From: Viscum album
Taxonomy: Eukaryota > Streptophyta > Magnoliopsida > Santalales > Viscaceae
Assembly: GCA_963277665.1 (NCBI GenBank)
Contig: OY728120.1
Coordinates: 944,557,195 to 944,621,194 of the forward strand
DNA: 64,000 nucleotides
Direction of reading: 5' to 3'
Both the position numbers and the translations under genes were made by a program. The stretch's first letter is position 1, and each line of letters opens with the position of its first letter. Below the pieces are notes generated by a model. The model saw only the letters and a list, made by a program, of their open reading frames with translations, was not told the origin of the DNA and did not search any database. Positions 11,787-22,780 of the stretch are shown here, piece by piece.

Positions 11787-12483
11787 ATGAAGACTCTGGT
11801 TTCTACCTGGATGAAATCATCAAAATATGACAGTGGCAGGGTAGTTAATATCACTGAAAATAGGCATATTATCGGCACTTTGCTGTACTTGACCGCAACA
11901 AGGCCGGATATTGTTTTCACCACATTCCAAGCAGCGAGATATCAAAGTAACCCCAAGGAAATCCACATTCTTGCAGTGAAAAGAATACTTATGTATATCA
12001 AAGGCACATTGGTCTTCGGCCTGATGTATAATGACAAATATCAGTTAGTGTTATTGGGATATACTGATGCACACTGGGCCGGATCAGCAGATGACAGAAA
12101 ATCAACGTCAGGAGGTGCATTCTATCTTGGTGGATTGTGTATTTCATGGATAATCAAGATGAATGATTGAATTTCATTAAGTACTGTAGAAGATGAGTAT
12201 ATTGCGGCCACTAAAGCTTGAATACAGTTATTGTGGATGAAACAGCAGCTTGAAGATAGGGGAGTTGAAGTAATGTCTCCGATCAATATTCCAGTGTGTT
12301 AACTCAAGTGCTATAAATCTGAGAAAAAATCCCATCAATAATTCAAGGACAAAGCACACTGAGATAATGTATCATTTTATCAAGGATAATGTTGAGAAAG
12401 GGATAGTGAAGTTGGAGTACATGCCAACAGAGATACAGGTTGTAGACATTCTGAAAAAAGCCTTACCCAAGGATGCTTTTTAG
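11787..12483 (+). pseudogene. Copia RNase H fragment
   Basis: The ORF 11787-12170 carries the GTLLYLTATRPDI block, AVKRILMYIKGT, and GYTDAHWAGSADDRKSTSGG, hallmarks of copia RNase H with the first catalytic Asp in GYTDAHWAG. After a stop the homology continues with STVEDEYIAATKA (catalytic Glu) and LLWMKQQLED. The terminal segment resembles DNVEKGIVKLEYMPTE and KKALPKDAF, ending near 12483. The order and wording resemble SIRE-type elements. Frame breaks make it nonfunctional. Confidence 0.85.
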
Positions 12484-13122
12484 AGGCATCGACTGGCTCT
12501 GGGAGTTCAGTCGACTCCCCACACTTAAAAGAGTGTGGATGTGGAACACCCCCCTCTCCTCGAGGTATGATGTGTTTTTCCCTAATGTTCTGATATGTGT
12601 TATCTACTCTGTTACAGACTACAAAGGAGTGACCTTTGGGTTTGATGACAAAGGTGGAGAAAATAGTGATTGTTCAAGGGGGAGACAGTGTGGAAATTTG
12701 AAAAATCATGGTTGATAAGGGGAGAAGCTGACAGGTGGAGTATCCAGATAGGGGGAGGGCAATGAGAAAGGGGGACAATATTACGTCTGACGATGCTAGA
12801 AGTGATCGATCAAAGAATAGATATCACGACAGCTGAGGATCGTGATAAAAGCAGAAGAGTGGTGTTGGAGAGTGGTAATAATACTTCCAAAAATTGGTAT
12901 CAATTTGGAAACAATTGGTATCAGTTTTATGTCAACAGTGGGTGTCAGAGATGAAGTGATTCATTGATGAACTTTTCATTTACTCTTGTTTCTCACACCG
13001 AGCATTGCTCATGTGGGCTTAGAGTATGTGTTAAGTAAATCCTTGATCGCTATCATAATCGAAGAGCCGAATGGTGGCTGAAGAATTTAAGCTGTATCTT
13101 TTTATGGAAGAGTTTTCAACAA
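12484..13122 (+). other. Copia 3' untranslated region
   Basis: No env-like reading frame, which some SIRE elements carry here, can be recognised. The segment contains a ~44-bp block at 12983-13026 beginning CTCTTGTTTCTCACACCGAG that recurs in the LTR of the Tat element at 52531-52574. Otherwise I see nothing specific. Confidence 0.55.
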
Positions 13123-13126
13123 ACCC

Positions 13127-13138
13127 AAATGGGGATAT
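13127..13138 (+). other. Polypurine tract region of the copia element
   Basis: AAATGGGGATAT directly precedes the 3' LTR start TGTTGG at 13139. A short G-rich purine tract at this place primes plus-strand DNA synthesis. Confidence 0.7.
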
Positions 13139-14813
13139 TGTTGGTTAAAAATCCATCAAGGTATCATTGAATCATTTTTGAGGTGATTGTGTTTGTTGAA
13201 AAAGTGGACATCTGAGTGGTGATTGTTGACAAATCAAATCAAGGCAATAAAAGTTAGTTAACCAAGGAGATTTCATGGTGGAATGTCGAGTTCAAGAGCT
13301 GTGGTTAACAATCCATTTTTGATTCAACAACATGGACAAAGAGATGGATGATCTAGAGGCAGTACAAAAAGAACAGATACAAGGTGGCGCCGTTTTCCAG
13401 TGTTTTCCAAAATTTTGGGCCTGAAAACCGTCAAATGAAGAAAATTGGTTTTTGGAAAAGGGACTTGCGAGTCGTGTATTTGAAGGCTTGGAAACTTGTG
13501 TGCCATATGTTTTTCAAGATCAGATCATCAAAATATGGAAAAGGGATAAGTGTCGCGCAAGTATTGGTGGTGGCGCGCAAGTGACTTGCGTGGCGTGAAA
13601 GAGATTTGCGTGCTGATGCCTTGGAAGCTTAAGAACATGCGTTCCTGTGGTTTTTCAAGATCAGAAGATCAAAATATGGAAAAGGAAAGAGGTTCGTGCA
13701 TGTTTGGAATTGGGTCGCTCAAGTGACTTGTAGGGGAAGAGACTTGCGCACTGAGACTTGCATGTTGAGGGTAGAATTGAACACCATCACACAGGGGTGA
13801 CCAAATGCCGACAAATACTGGACCACCCCTCCTCATTCTGCAAAGGAGTTAAACACTTTGAGAAATCAGAGCTCCCGTCATGCAGGTGTGGTGGTCGCGG
13901 AAGTGGTGTGTGGCCACACGGGTGAATTTGCGCGCCGCTGGTTGAAGTTGCGCGCCAGTGTGAGAAGTTGCGCGCCGGTTAGTAGTTGCATGCCAATATT
14001 GGTTTGGGCGTAAAAGAAATAGAGTCACATAAGTTTTGAGTTGGGGAAGCTTGTGTCGCGCAAGTGTCTTTGGAGGACTTTCGTGCCAGTTGTGACTTGT
14101 GCGCTGATACTTGCACGCCGAGATAGACTTGCGCGCCAAGTAAGGTTGAGTCCCCAGCCATATTTTCGGGCCACGTGGAAGATGGAAGTTTTCCCGATAC
14201 CTTCAGTGCAAAGAGATATTAATCTATGGGTGAATGTTGAACTTCAACATAGCATCTATATATAGTGGAAGATGCATTCATTCATGAAAATGAAGAGACC
14301 TACAGGTCTATAAACTGTGAGTTGATCCTTTTCGACGCAGTGAGCAAAGGAAGAGGAAGAAGGTGATCCTCTCCACCGGCAGTGACCCATAGAGAGATAA
14401 GTAGGTAGTGACACTTGGGAAAGCAGTTAGTTGACCCTAAACCTTGTAAAGGTAGTGAGCCTGGGACAGAGTGACTATTCCAAAACGTTGTATCCACATC
14501 TAGTAAAGAATAGTGGAATTTTGTACGACCGATAACTTGTCGGCGTATGCTCCTTGGACATAGCCCAGTGAGGGTGAACCAAGTAAAAATCCTAGTATCT
14601 GCTTGCTTACTATGTAGCATTTCATTTAAAGCATCAGCATCAAATAAAGAATAAATTAAGTGATCATAATAAACACATGAGTGAAAACAATGTGGCCCTA
14701 GTAATAACGTGGTCAAGATCCAGTGGGGAAGGATGAATTTTGAAAAAGAATATCCATAACCTGATTCACCCCCCCCCCCTCTCAGGGTATATAGGCCCCT
14801 ATTGGTCCTAACA
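13139..14813 (+). repeat. Copia 3' LTR
   Basis: It begins TGTTGGTTAAAA and ends GGTCCTAACA, matching 6380-8049 from end to end. It carries the second ACTTGCGCG-type array (about 13460-14150). Its TATA box is mutated (CGACAAATA). The visible divergence from the 5' copy indicates an old insertion. Confidence 0.92.
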
Positions 14814-16905
14814 CAAGGGAAAGTGACTTATGTTTTTATTTTTTATTTTTTGATATTGTGATCTATATGGGATATATGGATTCTGAAAATCATGGCTATT
14901 GATGTTCTTTGTGTGCGTGCCTGTGATATATTTTGAATTCTTGTTGTTGGTATTCTATTGAAATTATGTATACAATTATATATGAATATGTCTAAGGATA
15001 TACACTTGGATAATAAATGGATGCCCCAAAATCAGACTATATTCATTTATAAACCCAAAAGTTAACAAGTTTAAATAAAGAACAAATGAATTGTTAAATC
15101 TGAATATTTTTTGTTTTGTTTTCATGATGGTATGGTTGTGAGAGCTATTATGTGTTGTGGGGTGGTTCAGAAGGTGTAATGGAATCTTAGGTTGAGAGAT
15201 TTATTGATTATGGAATAGATGGGTAGTGTTGTGCAGCGGGGCAGCAATCGGGTTGTTCTATGTTGTGTTACAGAGTGTAGCTATGAGTTGGGGGTTTAGA
15301 ATATTGACAGGATTGATTGGGCGGAATGACAATGAATAATTATGACGGAAGTGGTCAGTATAGGTAATTTTTTCAGATTTTCTCCATGAGTAGCATGCAT
15401 AAATCTTCATCTCGTGTCTCGAGATCACTGTGTTCTATATGTGTAAAAGAGAGGTGAAATATGAAGTGGGTAAATTTACCATGGATTTTATTTATATATG
15501 TGACATCTTTTTTGTTGGTTGTCGTGTGTTATACTGGGTAGTTTCCAAGATAGTGATGGAATGAATAAGTGAATAGTTAATGAAGAATGAGAATTGGTTA
15601 ATTGAATTTACTGGGGGTGTAAATTCAGTTTGTATCTTTTTGTGAAGTGGATTTCATTTATCAACTTTGGAAGTTACCATCATTAGTTTTGATAAATGCA
15701 TTTAAAGGCAGAATAAAATTTAGCACTGTTATGGGGTGAATTGTTGTTGGAAAACCCATAGGTTTGGCTTGAGTTATTTTGTATTATATATGTATACTTT
15801 TATTTTCCTTATGATTTCTATATACACCCTACCCTAGTTGAGAACCATGTGATGAACAACCCCATTGTAACAAGGAGGGTGTCTATCCTAAACATCCTAG
15901 TGGGAGGATGGTTTAATATTCACCCTCTCTTCCCTTATCTCTCTTCCAAGTGGTTATAACCCAAGATTAATTGAGGAGGTTTTGGTTTTGAGGCCCAAGT
16001 GTGTGCGGGCGAGTTATGCTTTCCCAAGTGTCTTCAAGATGAGATGTGTTGTGATTTCCTAGGTGTATTCAGGATGAGGTTTGGTTTGTGTCCCAAGTGT
16101 CTACGGGTGGGAGGTGACATGGTATGTAGCCTAGGTGTCTATAGGAAGGATGTGGCTATGAGGCCAATGTGTCTGCGGGATGGATGTGTTGAGATTCATT
16201 TTCCCTGGTGACGAGACTATTTGTGTGGCCCAAGTGTGTGCGGGTAGATTGTGATGTGATACTTTCGAAAGAGGAAATAGGAAAGTGGTGTTGAGTACCC
16301 TATCATCGATGTGGTTACTATATTACATTACTTGACTTGTGTTATTTGGTGAGAATGCCTTGGTGAGGTTGGGATGGTTAGTATTTCTTGTTAGGTGTTG
16401 TTGGTCCAACCATTTTCTCAAGAGATCATTAGTTTTCTTCTCTCACTTTTGCATGAGAGACTTTGGTTTTTTCTATTGATTACACTTGTATGCTCACCCT
16501 AATAATATAAAACCGTTTTCAGGTTTCTAGGAGGATTAAGTGGACCATGGTAGACTTTATTAGCTCAGACTTTGGTACAATTTCTAAGTCACTTAATAGC
16601 CTTATTCATGTTATTTAATTTGAATTTTTTATTTCATCTGTAATAGTTTTATTTTAAACTAGCATGTCGTATGGATTTTGGATTTCTTTTACATATATTT
16701 CTTTGAGTTATTTTGAGGTTGATGCATCTTATCTCTTGATATAACTTTTATATAAAGGGTAATTCTTATTATATTTTGATATCTTTGTAACCTTGGTGAT
16801 ATTTGCCACCTCAGGGCCTACTAGAGGTGGTACTCAAGGGTCATTATCTTTCTTCCTTCATTTCCAGCTTAGGAGGGGTATATTTGGAGGGAGGGGGTCA
16901 TGATA
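14814..16905 (+). repeat. Tekay A 5' LTR, second part
   Basis: It resumes the LTR directly after the copia element (AAGGGAAAGTGACTTAT) and aligns with 23337-25468 of the 3' LTR. It ends GGGTCATGATA where the 3' LTR ends GTGTCATAACA. It contains the 35-bp minisatellite at 15991-16260 and a CTCACCCT...TTTTCAGGTTTCTAGG block near 16494-16535 that also has a counterpart in the Tekay B LTR. Confidence 0.88.
15991..16260 (+). repeat. ~35-bp minisatellite in Tekay A 5' LTR
   Basis: About eight imperfect units resembling GGCCCAAGTGTCTGCGGGTG followed by GGATGTGTTGTG, period 28-37 bp. The 3' LTR has the equivalent array at 24513-24780, so it was already in the element at insertion. The cysteine-rich reading frame across it is produced by the repeat. 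Confidence 0.8.
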
Positions 16906-17589
16906 GAATAATATTAGAGGAAGTTTGAGAGATAGGATGAATTTTGGAGTTAGGAACATTGAATATTGTATGGGATTGGTAGGCAAACAATGTTAGATTA
17001 CCATGGTATGTGAAATTGGCTAGGGAAGATAGGCTAGTACATGGGATTTCATGGCCCCAACGATTCTAAGCAAGGACCATGAGCCTACCGAATGACCAAG
17101 TGAGGCCACACCATTTTCAGGGTAGAGACCCTAGGAAAGGTATATGCATCATAATGACTTATGTTATTGTCTAAATTGGGTTGTTTTGGGTAATTTTAAA
17201 TGCATAAAAAATGAGTTAAATGAGTTAAAATGAATATTAAATAAAATTCTATACTACTTATGCTTAAGAGTTCATTGTTTACCTTATCACCTATGGAACC
17301 CGAATGTCGTCTGTGTGGCTCGAGCTATTGTGGCTCAGCAGGCCAATCCGGTTGATCGGCAGAGTATTGATCCAATGGATAATTGATCTAGTGGGGGAGG
17401 ATGACCAATGGTAGATAAATTTATGTAATTTACCACAATAAACCTTGGGATAATACGAGTGAAGTGTGTCGGACCTGGAGATGGAGATCTGGCTCGAAGT
17501 TCTTGAGATAACCCTTAATTTGATTTTGGATCTGACAGAGTACTGAGTTCCTTTATTAGTGATCCAGATGCAGGGATATACATGTAAGT
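16906..17589 (+). other. Tekay A leader region between LTR and gag
   Basis: No recognisable tRNA-complementary primer site lies immediately after the LTR. The first ~80 bp (GAATAATATTAGAGG, then TTTGGAGTTAGGAACA) are shared with the same position in Tekay B (31159-31230), so they belong to the element. No coding potential is seen. Confidence 0.55.
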
Positions 17590-18430
17590 GGTGGATTTTT
17601 TACCTAGGGGAGAAGAAAGAGGCTAATTTTTTTTGGGGTAAATTTCAAGAAGGATTTCCGAGCATAGTTCCTTTACTCAGCCATGAAGGCTGAGAAGAAA
17701 TTAGAGTTACTCTCTCTCTAGTAGGGGAGTATGTCCATATGGGAGCTTAGGATCAAGTTCAAGGAACTCCTTCATTTTTACCTAGAACAATTTCTTAATG
17801 AGGAGTCTCATGCAATATTCCTAGAGGAGGAACTTCATCCTACTATTCAGTAGGCGGTAACCCCCATTACCTTGCTGAAATACTTGGAGGTCTAGAAGAA
17901 GGAATAAGTGATCATGAGGATTCCCTCGCAAGGAGGTCTACCATGAGAGGGGATATAGAAGGGTTATTCAAGAGGTAGGGTTACCAACAATAGTCCTTAG
18001 GTTCCATGGACATTCAAGGTTTTGACCGACGGGGAGCCACCCTCTGCAGTTTCCATTTCAACCATCTGGTCCTCATGCCTTTTCTGTGGGATTTTGGATG
18101 ATGTGTTTCTTTTATGTGTTTTTCGGTCATCTTTAGAATCATCATCCAGTGGACATTAGAGGTCGGTTTTGTGGGAGTGGATAGGTTTTGTGCCATCCTC
18201 TGTAGCAGTTGACGGCTAGTTTGTTTCAACAACAGGGATAATCGGATCATTCTACACAAAGGGGAGATAGAGCAGGTAGAGGTCAAACTTACGGTGTTCC
18301 TTAGGGGTCTTGACCCAGTTGTGGTCATATAGGTGGTCATCAGTAGAGGGGTAGAGAATCTAGGCATGGTCAGTTTCATTCCATAGAGGCAACAGTTCTA
18401 ATAGGGTCAGATATAGAGGTACGATCAGTC
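17590..18430 (+). pseudogene. Tekay A gag relic
   Basis: In shifting frames I can read a capsid-like block around 17620-17930 (FFWGKFQEGFPS and later ALARRSTMRG-like text). It lies at the right distance after the LTR and resembles the corresponding part of Tekay B near 44080-44350. Stops are frequent. No intact CCHC motif is readable. The assignment rests on position and weak similarity. Confidence 0.5.
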
Positions 18431-18539
18431 TGTTTAGTACCATTTCTTGTGCATTTTTTGATTCAAGATATTCACCCTCCTTTGTTTCTCCTTGTCTATC
18501 CCATGCCTTGGGACTATACATAGAAGGGATTCCCATTCT

Positions 18540-18790
18540 CTTGGCATTTAGTACACCATTCGGAGGTCATACCATCCTGTTTGATGTGTGTCGGGGATAT
18601 AGAATGATTATGGGACTACATCAATCCCATGGGGATATTTTCTTTCTATAGATGAAACCATATGGTGTCCTTCTCAACATTTAATATCTATATCCTATGC
18701 TTGGGGTTATCAACTGATTTAAGAGAAGTGTTGTGTTTTCTTATATGGATATCCAGTGAGTGGATTTCAATGTCATGGTGGGTTTATAGG
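18540..18790 (+). pseudogene. Tekay A protease relic
   Basis: The segment near 18655-18760 translates to KPYGVLLNI and later INxFKRSVVF. These are recognisable versions of the block with a G-M-D-W core that ends gypsy proteases. The catalytic DSG motif upstream is not readable. The placement just before RT supports the call. Confidence 0.5.
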
Positions 18791-18879
18791 TGGGCAGTTG
18801 GTGTATAGAGCATCTTCATTCCTTGTTAGATGAGCTTTCAGTAGAATTGATGGATGTTGGGATGGTGAAGGTTTCTGAA

Positions 18880-19560
18880 ATTTTTGGGTAATTCATGGAT
18901 GTTTTCCTTGAGGAGTTTGTGACCCTACCCCTCGACATGACATTGAGTTCAAGATATATGAATTTCCTATTTCTTGTGGGATATTGATGTATCCATATCA
19001 GATAGATGCTTTGGACTTGTAGGAGTTGAAGATCCAGAAAGATGATCAGATGAAGAAGGGATTTATCCGAACCAGTGTATCACCATGGGGTACTCCAATT
19101 TTGTTTACAAAGAAGGAAGATGGTGGTATGAGGTATTTTATAGACTACCATAGGTTGAATCAGGTGACGGTCAAGAACCGTTATCCTCTCTCGGGGATAT
19201 ATGATCTTTTTAACCATCTTAGAGGGGCATACTGGTTTTATAAGATTGATATGCAGTATAGATATCACTATTTGAGGGTGAATGTGTGAGATATACTAAA
19301 CACTGATTTCATATGTATGTATAGTAACTTTTAGTTTATAGTTATGTCGTTCAGTGTTATGAACACTCCAACCATGTTCACGGGACTTATGACCTCCATA
19401 TTTCATGATTTCTTTGACAGGTTCATCATCCCATTCATTGATGACATCCTGATCTACTCAAAGTCAGTGGAGGAACATACCAAACATCTCATGACTATTT
19501 TTCAAGTCCTTCTATGACAAGAATATATATGAAAACCTATATAAGTGCAAGTTCTAGACA
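18880..19560 (+). pseudogene. Tekay A reverse transcriptase relic
   Basis: The 19026-19289 ORF contains [20 protein letters not shown], then [40 protein letters not shown] and YHYLRVNV, the fingers and palm of a gypsy RT with the first catalytic Asp (KID). After a stop the homology continues with MSFSVMNTPTMFTGLM and then FIDDILIYSK at about 19435-19460, which keeps the two Asp residues of the IDD motif. Several stops interrupt it. The wording matches chromovirus RT closely. Confidence 0.88.
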
Positions 19561-19639
19561 TGAGAGGTGTGTTTCCTTGGTCAGGTGGTGTCTTGACAAT
19601 GTGTAGTAGTTGACCCATAGAATGTTGAGGTTGTTATAT

Positions 19640-20230
19640 CATGGATATCACCAAATAATGTGGAAGAGGATAACAATTTTCATAGTCTTGAAGGATATTA
19701 GATGAGTTTTGTACCCGATTTCTCATGATTTACATCTTCATTGATTACCTTGACTAGGAAATACCATGATTTTGTGTGGAGTGAAAAGTTCTAGGAAGCA
19801 TTCAGCTATCTGAAGGGGAGGCTGGTCAGTGTTCAAGTGATCTAGTAGGAAGAGGAAGGGATGATGTTTGAGGTGTTTGGTGATGCTTCCAGTTTGGGAT
19901 TGGTATGTGTCTTGATGAAAAAACATGTAATGATCTCTTATGGGTCTAGGAGGTTATGTTCCCATGAGTGTAACTGTTTCACCCATGATCTAGAGCTAAC
20001 ATCAGTCATTTTTGTGCTAAATTTGTAATGACAATTCCTAATCTGGAAGCATATTATGTTCTTCACGAATCACAAGAGAATGAGGTATGTCTTTTCCTAG
20101 TGTGATATTAACTTGAGATAATGGAGGTGGATTGTGTTTCTTTAGGATTATGATTTTGAGATCTTTTACACCTCCGGAAGGGGGAATTTCATAGCTGATG
20201 CTTTGAGCAAGAAGTCACAAAAGGAGGTTG
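19640..20230 (+). pseudogene. Tekay A RNase H relic
   Basis: Blocks readable in order are FEVFGDASSLGLVCVLMKK (first catalytic Asp) at about 19868, CNCFTHDLELTSVIFVL (catalytic Glu) at about 19970, and GNFIADALSKKS at about 20180-20215 (terminal Asp). The order and spacing are right for the gypsy RNase H that follows RT. Stops and frame changes lie between blocks. Confidence 0.8.
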
Positions 20231-20379
20231 TTTGGGAATCTACGGATGCTTGGAAGACAATAGATGAGTTATAAGCCTTACACTTTCATGTAAGGGTAGA
20301 AAATAGTAGGGGATGTTAATTTTTGATGAAGTTGTATTCTTCTATAATCTAGTAGGTGAAGGTGTCTCAGTAGGGGGAC

Positions 20380-21340
20380 TTAGAGGAAAAGTTGATGCAT
20401 GATTGCATTGACTATGGTGATGCTTTGGAGGGATGGTCAGAGTCCGATGTTGTTATGTGGGAGCCTTTTTGTTATAGTGGAAATGAATAGGTGAGTCCTA
20501 TGTGAGTTTCATATCTCACCCATGGTAGTAAATTTAGGAGTTTCTAAGAAGTAACATGGCTTAAAGATACATTTCTAGTAGCCCGAGATAAAGTGGACAA
20601 TGGTATAATTTGCGGAGATGTGTTTTGTGTGCCAGTAAGTGAAGGTTGATCACTGTGTTCCTAGTGGTTTGTTTCAACCCATGAATGTCCTCGAGTGGAA
20701 GTGGGATTATATATAAATGGATTTTTTCATAGGGTTACCAAGGGATCAGGGAGGATAAGATGATATCTAGGTAGTAATGGACTGGATGACAAAATCGTCC
20801 CACTTCTTAGTGACCAATGAGTCAATCACAGTGGATTCCTTAGACAAGAGTTATATGAATGAGGTGGTTTAACATTTGGGAATTAAAATATATATTGTCT
20901 TAGATATGGATACATGTTTTACCTTCCAGGTCTTTAGGGGATTGTAGAAAGATTTTTTCACTCAGTTACGCCGCAACACATCCTTCCACCGTCAGACAGA
21001 TGGGTAGATAAAACAGACTTTACAAACGTTGGAGGATATGTTGTTAGCATGAATCATGGACTTTGGAGGATCTTGGGAATGAAACATTCCCCTGGAATCT
21101 ATTTAAGACAATAATATCTATCACTCTTCCATTTTCATTTCTCCATTCAAATCCTTTTACAGAAGACCGTGACGTTCACTTTTTTGCAGGATAGAGGTTG
21201 GGGGGTTAACTTTTTTTTGGCACTAAGGTTGTACAGAGCACAACATTGAAGGTTCATCTTGTATGTGAGATTATTAATGTAGATAAGGACCAAAATAAGT
21301 CATATTCCAATCACAGGAGAAGGCCCTTGGATTTATAGGT
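20380..21340 (+). pseudogene. Tekay A integrase relic
   Basis: The core reads EWKWDYIxMDFFIGLPRDQG (first Asp of DDE) near 20695, then DWMTKSSHFLVTNES, and VLDMDTCFT (second Asp) near 20900. HRQTDG then precedes IKQTLQTLEDML near 20990-21045. In the last block Lys stands where the catalytic Glu of the usual QTDGQSERT phrase is expected. Stops are frequent. It would have inserted element cDNA into the chromosome. Confidence 0.8.
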
Positions 21341-21770
21341 GAGGGACCACGTGTTCTTGAAGGATTCCCCTCAACATGGGAAGAAGAGGTTTGGTAGAGG
21401 GAGTAATCTTGCTCCCAAGTTCATCGAACCCTTCAAGGTGTTCAGATGAGTTAGAAAGGTGGAATACTAGTTCGCACTTCCACCACAGTTGTAGAGGATA
21501 CATGAATTTTTCCATGTCCTCTAACTTCGTTGGCATCTTCATGATGAATCCCATGTCATGGTTGGGGAGAGTTGGATATCGAATATGATGAGACATATTT
21601 GGAGTGACCCATAGAAATCCAGGATCATCTAGAGAAGCTTCTATGTGGGCATACCATTCCTTTGGTTAACATTTTGTGGAGTAATGGTGGCCTGGAGTAT
21701 ATTACTTGTGAATGAGAAGCACAAGTACATGTCCAGTACCCAAAGTTGCTTTTAGTTTTTCTCAGTTCAT
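21341..21770 (+). pseudogene. Tekay A integrase C-terminus and chromodomain relic
   Basis: DHVFLKDSPQHGKKRFGRG near 21344 is the GPF-type integrase tail. In the frame starting near 21568, ELDIEYDETYLE, PIEIQDHLEKLLCGHTIPLV, NILWSNGGLEYITCE and VQYPKLL follow one another. This is the layout of the chromodomain tail of Tekay chromoviruses (TYEE, ILDR, IPLVKVLW, EE-TWE, YPHLF). Such domains direct integration to particular chromatin. Only two or three stops interrupt it. Confidence 0.7.
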
Positions 21771-22267
21771 TTTTCCAAGTAATGTTATGTTTAAACCTTG
21801 TTTGATATGAGATGATTAATTTCCTTATTCCATGATGTGTGATAAAGCCTTGACATGTGAAATTTGGAGGACCTGATTTCTAATATAGATGCATTAATTG
21901 AGATGCAATTAAACCCCCACGGGTGAGTTAGTGTCTCCCAGATCAGATAATATCTTGACATGGGGGATGGAATTACCTGGATCATGTCTGCAGACCATGT
22001 GTGTTTTTGTCCTTGTGTGGTGTTCCTTCTGGTCATTTGGGTTACCAAATGATGGAGGAGGTTTTATTGGATGTTTAAGTCTAAATCCTTCTTCATAACA
22101 ACAAAAGATGTTTATCTAGGAACATTGATGTGTTTGGTTGTTAGAGGCATTTCAAGAGTAGTGAGATTTTTGAGAGGTATCACATGGAGTGGTTTTTCAG
22201 ACCCCTATTTTCCTTCTAGGATGGGTTTTAAATTCTCGAGAATGGGAATAGTTTGAAAGGTACCTGA
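21771..22267 (+). other. Tekay A 3' untranslated region
   Basis: No coding. The last 40 bp contain a purine-rich GAGAATGGGAATAG that may be a weak polypurine tract just before the 3' LTR start at 22268. Confidence 0.45.
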
Positions 22268-22389
22268 TGTAGTTGCTTGGTACACTTTGGTCCATTACAT
22301 TGTGAAAATCCAGTGTTTGAGGTGTTCTGGGAGATCACAATGACTAATTTCAAGAGTTTTCCAAAAATCCAGTTTTCCAATGGTAGCTT

Positions 22390-22780
22390 GCCTAGTAGTG
22401 AGTCACAATGGGGGCTCACGATAGTGAGTTAGGACCCCTGTGTCTAGACTAGTGAGTCAAAATAGTGACTCACACTGGTGAATCGTAATGGTGAGTCACT
22501 AACGATAGGTTACGATGGTAGGTAACCAATAGTGAGTCGTCCGATAATGACTCATCCAATGGTGAGTCGCCCAATTATGAATCATCCACCGGTGACTCGT
22601 ACAATAGTTAGTCATCCAATAGTGATTCTTCCACTGATGACTCATCCAATGGCGAGTCACCCAATGGTGACTCAACCATCAGTGACTTTTCCAATGGTGA
22701 GTCACCCAACGGTTACTCATCCAAAAGAAGCTCATCCACCGGTAGCTTACACCGGTGACTTATCCACTGGTGATTCATTT
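22390..22780. repeat. Array of TGA(G/C)TCA motifs in the 3' LTR of Tekay A
   Basis: About eight exact TGAGTCA or TGACTCA sites plus many one-mismatch copies at roughly 16-bp spacing, matching the array in the 5' LTR. Individual units differ in which sites are intact, so the two arrays have drifted separately. Confidence 0.85.

Larger units (their letters stand above)
6380..14813 (+). mobile_element. Ty1/copia retrotransposon, SIRE-like, nested in the Tekay A 5' LTR
   Basis: LTRs of about 1.67 kb (6380-8049 and 13139-14813) begin TGTTGG and end CCTAACA. A degenerate initiator-Met primer site follows the first LTR and a purine tract precedes the second. Inside are a coiled-coil gag relic with CCHC motifs, copia reverse transcriptase and copia RNase H. 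Phrases such as RNKARLV and DRKSTSGG fit copia, and the long coiled-coil gag suggests SIRE/Maximus. Flanking pentamers CGAGA and CAAGG agree at three of five positions, a plausible decayed target duplication. The intact Tekay A 3' LTR at about 23331-23350 shows the empty site. No integrase core is visible. Confidence 0.88.

Noticed and set aside
12484..12715. env-like ORF after copia RNase H (12473-12715), as in some SIRE elements
   Set aside because: The frame overlaps the RNase H end and has no transmembrane or coiled-coil pattern.
15999..16211. Cysteine-rich small protein (KCLRVGGD-type repeats)
   Set aside because: It is the translation of the LTR minisatellite; the 3' LTR counterpart has a different frame and sequence.
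18014..18379. A 121-codon minus-strand frame in Tekay A
   Set aside because: It overlaps the gag relic on the opposite strand; low complexity with no motif, a chance open frame.
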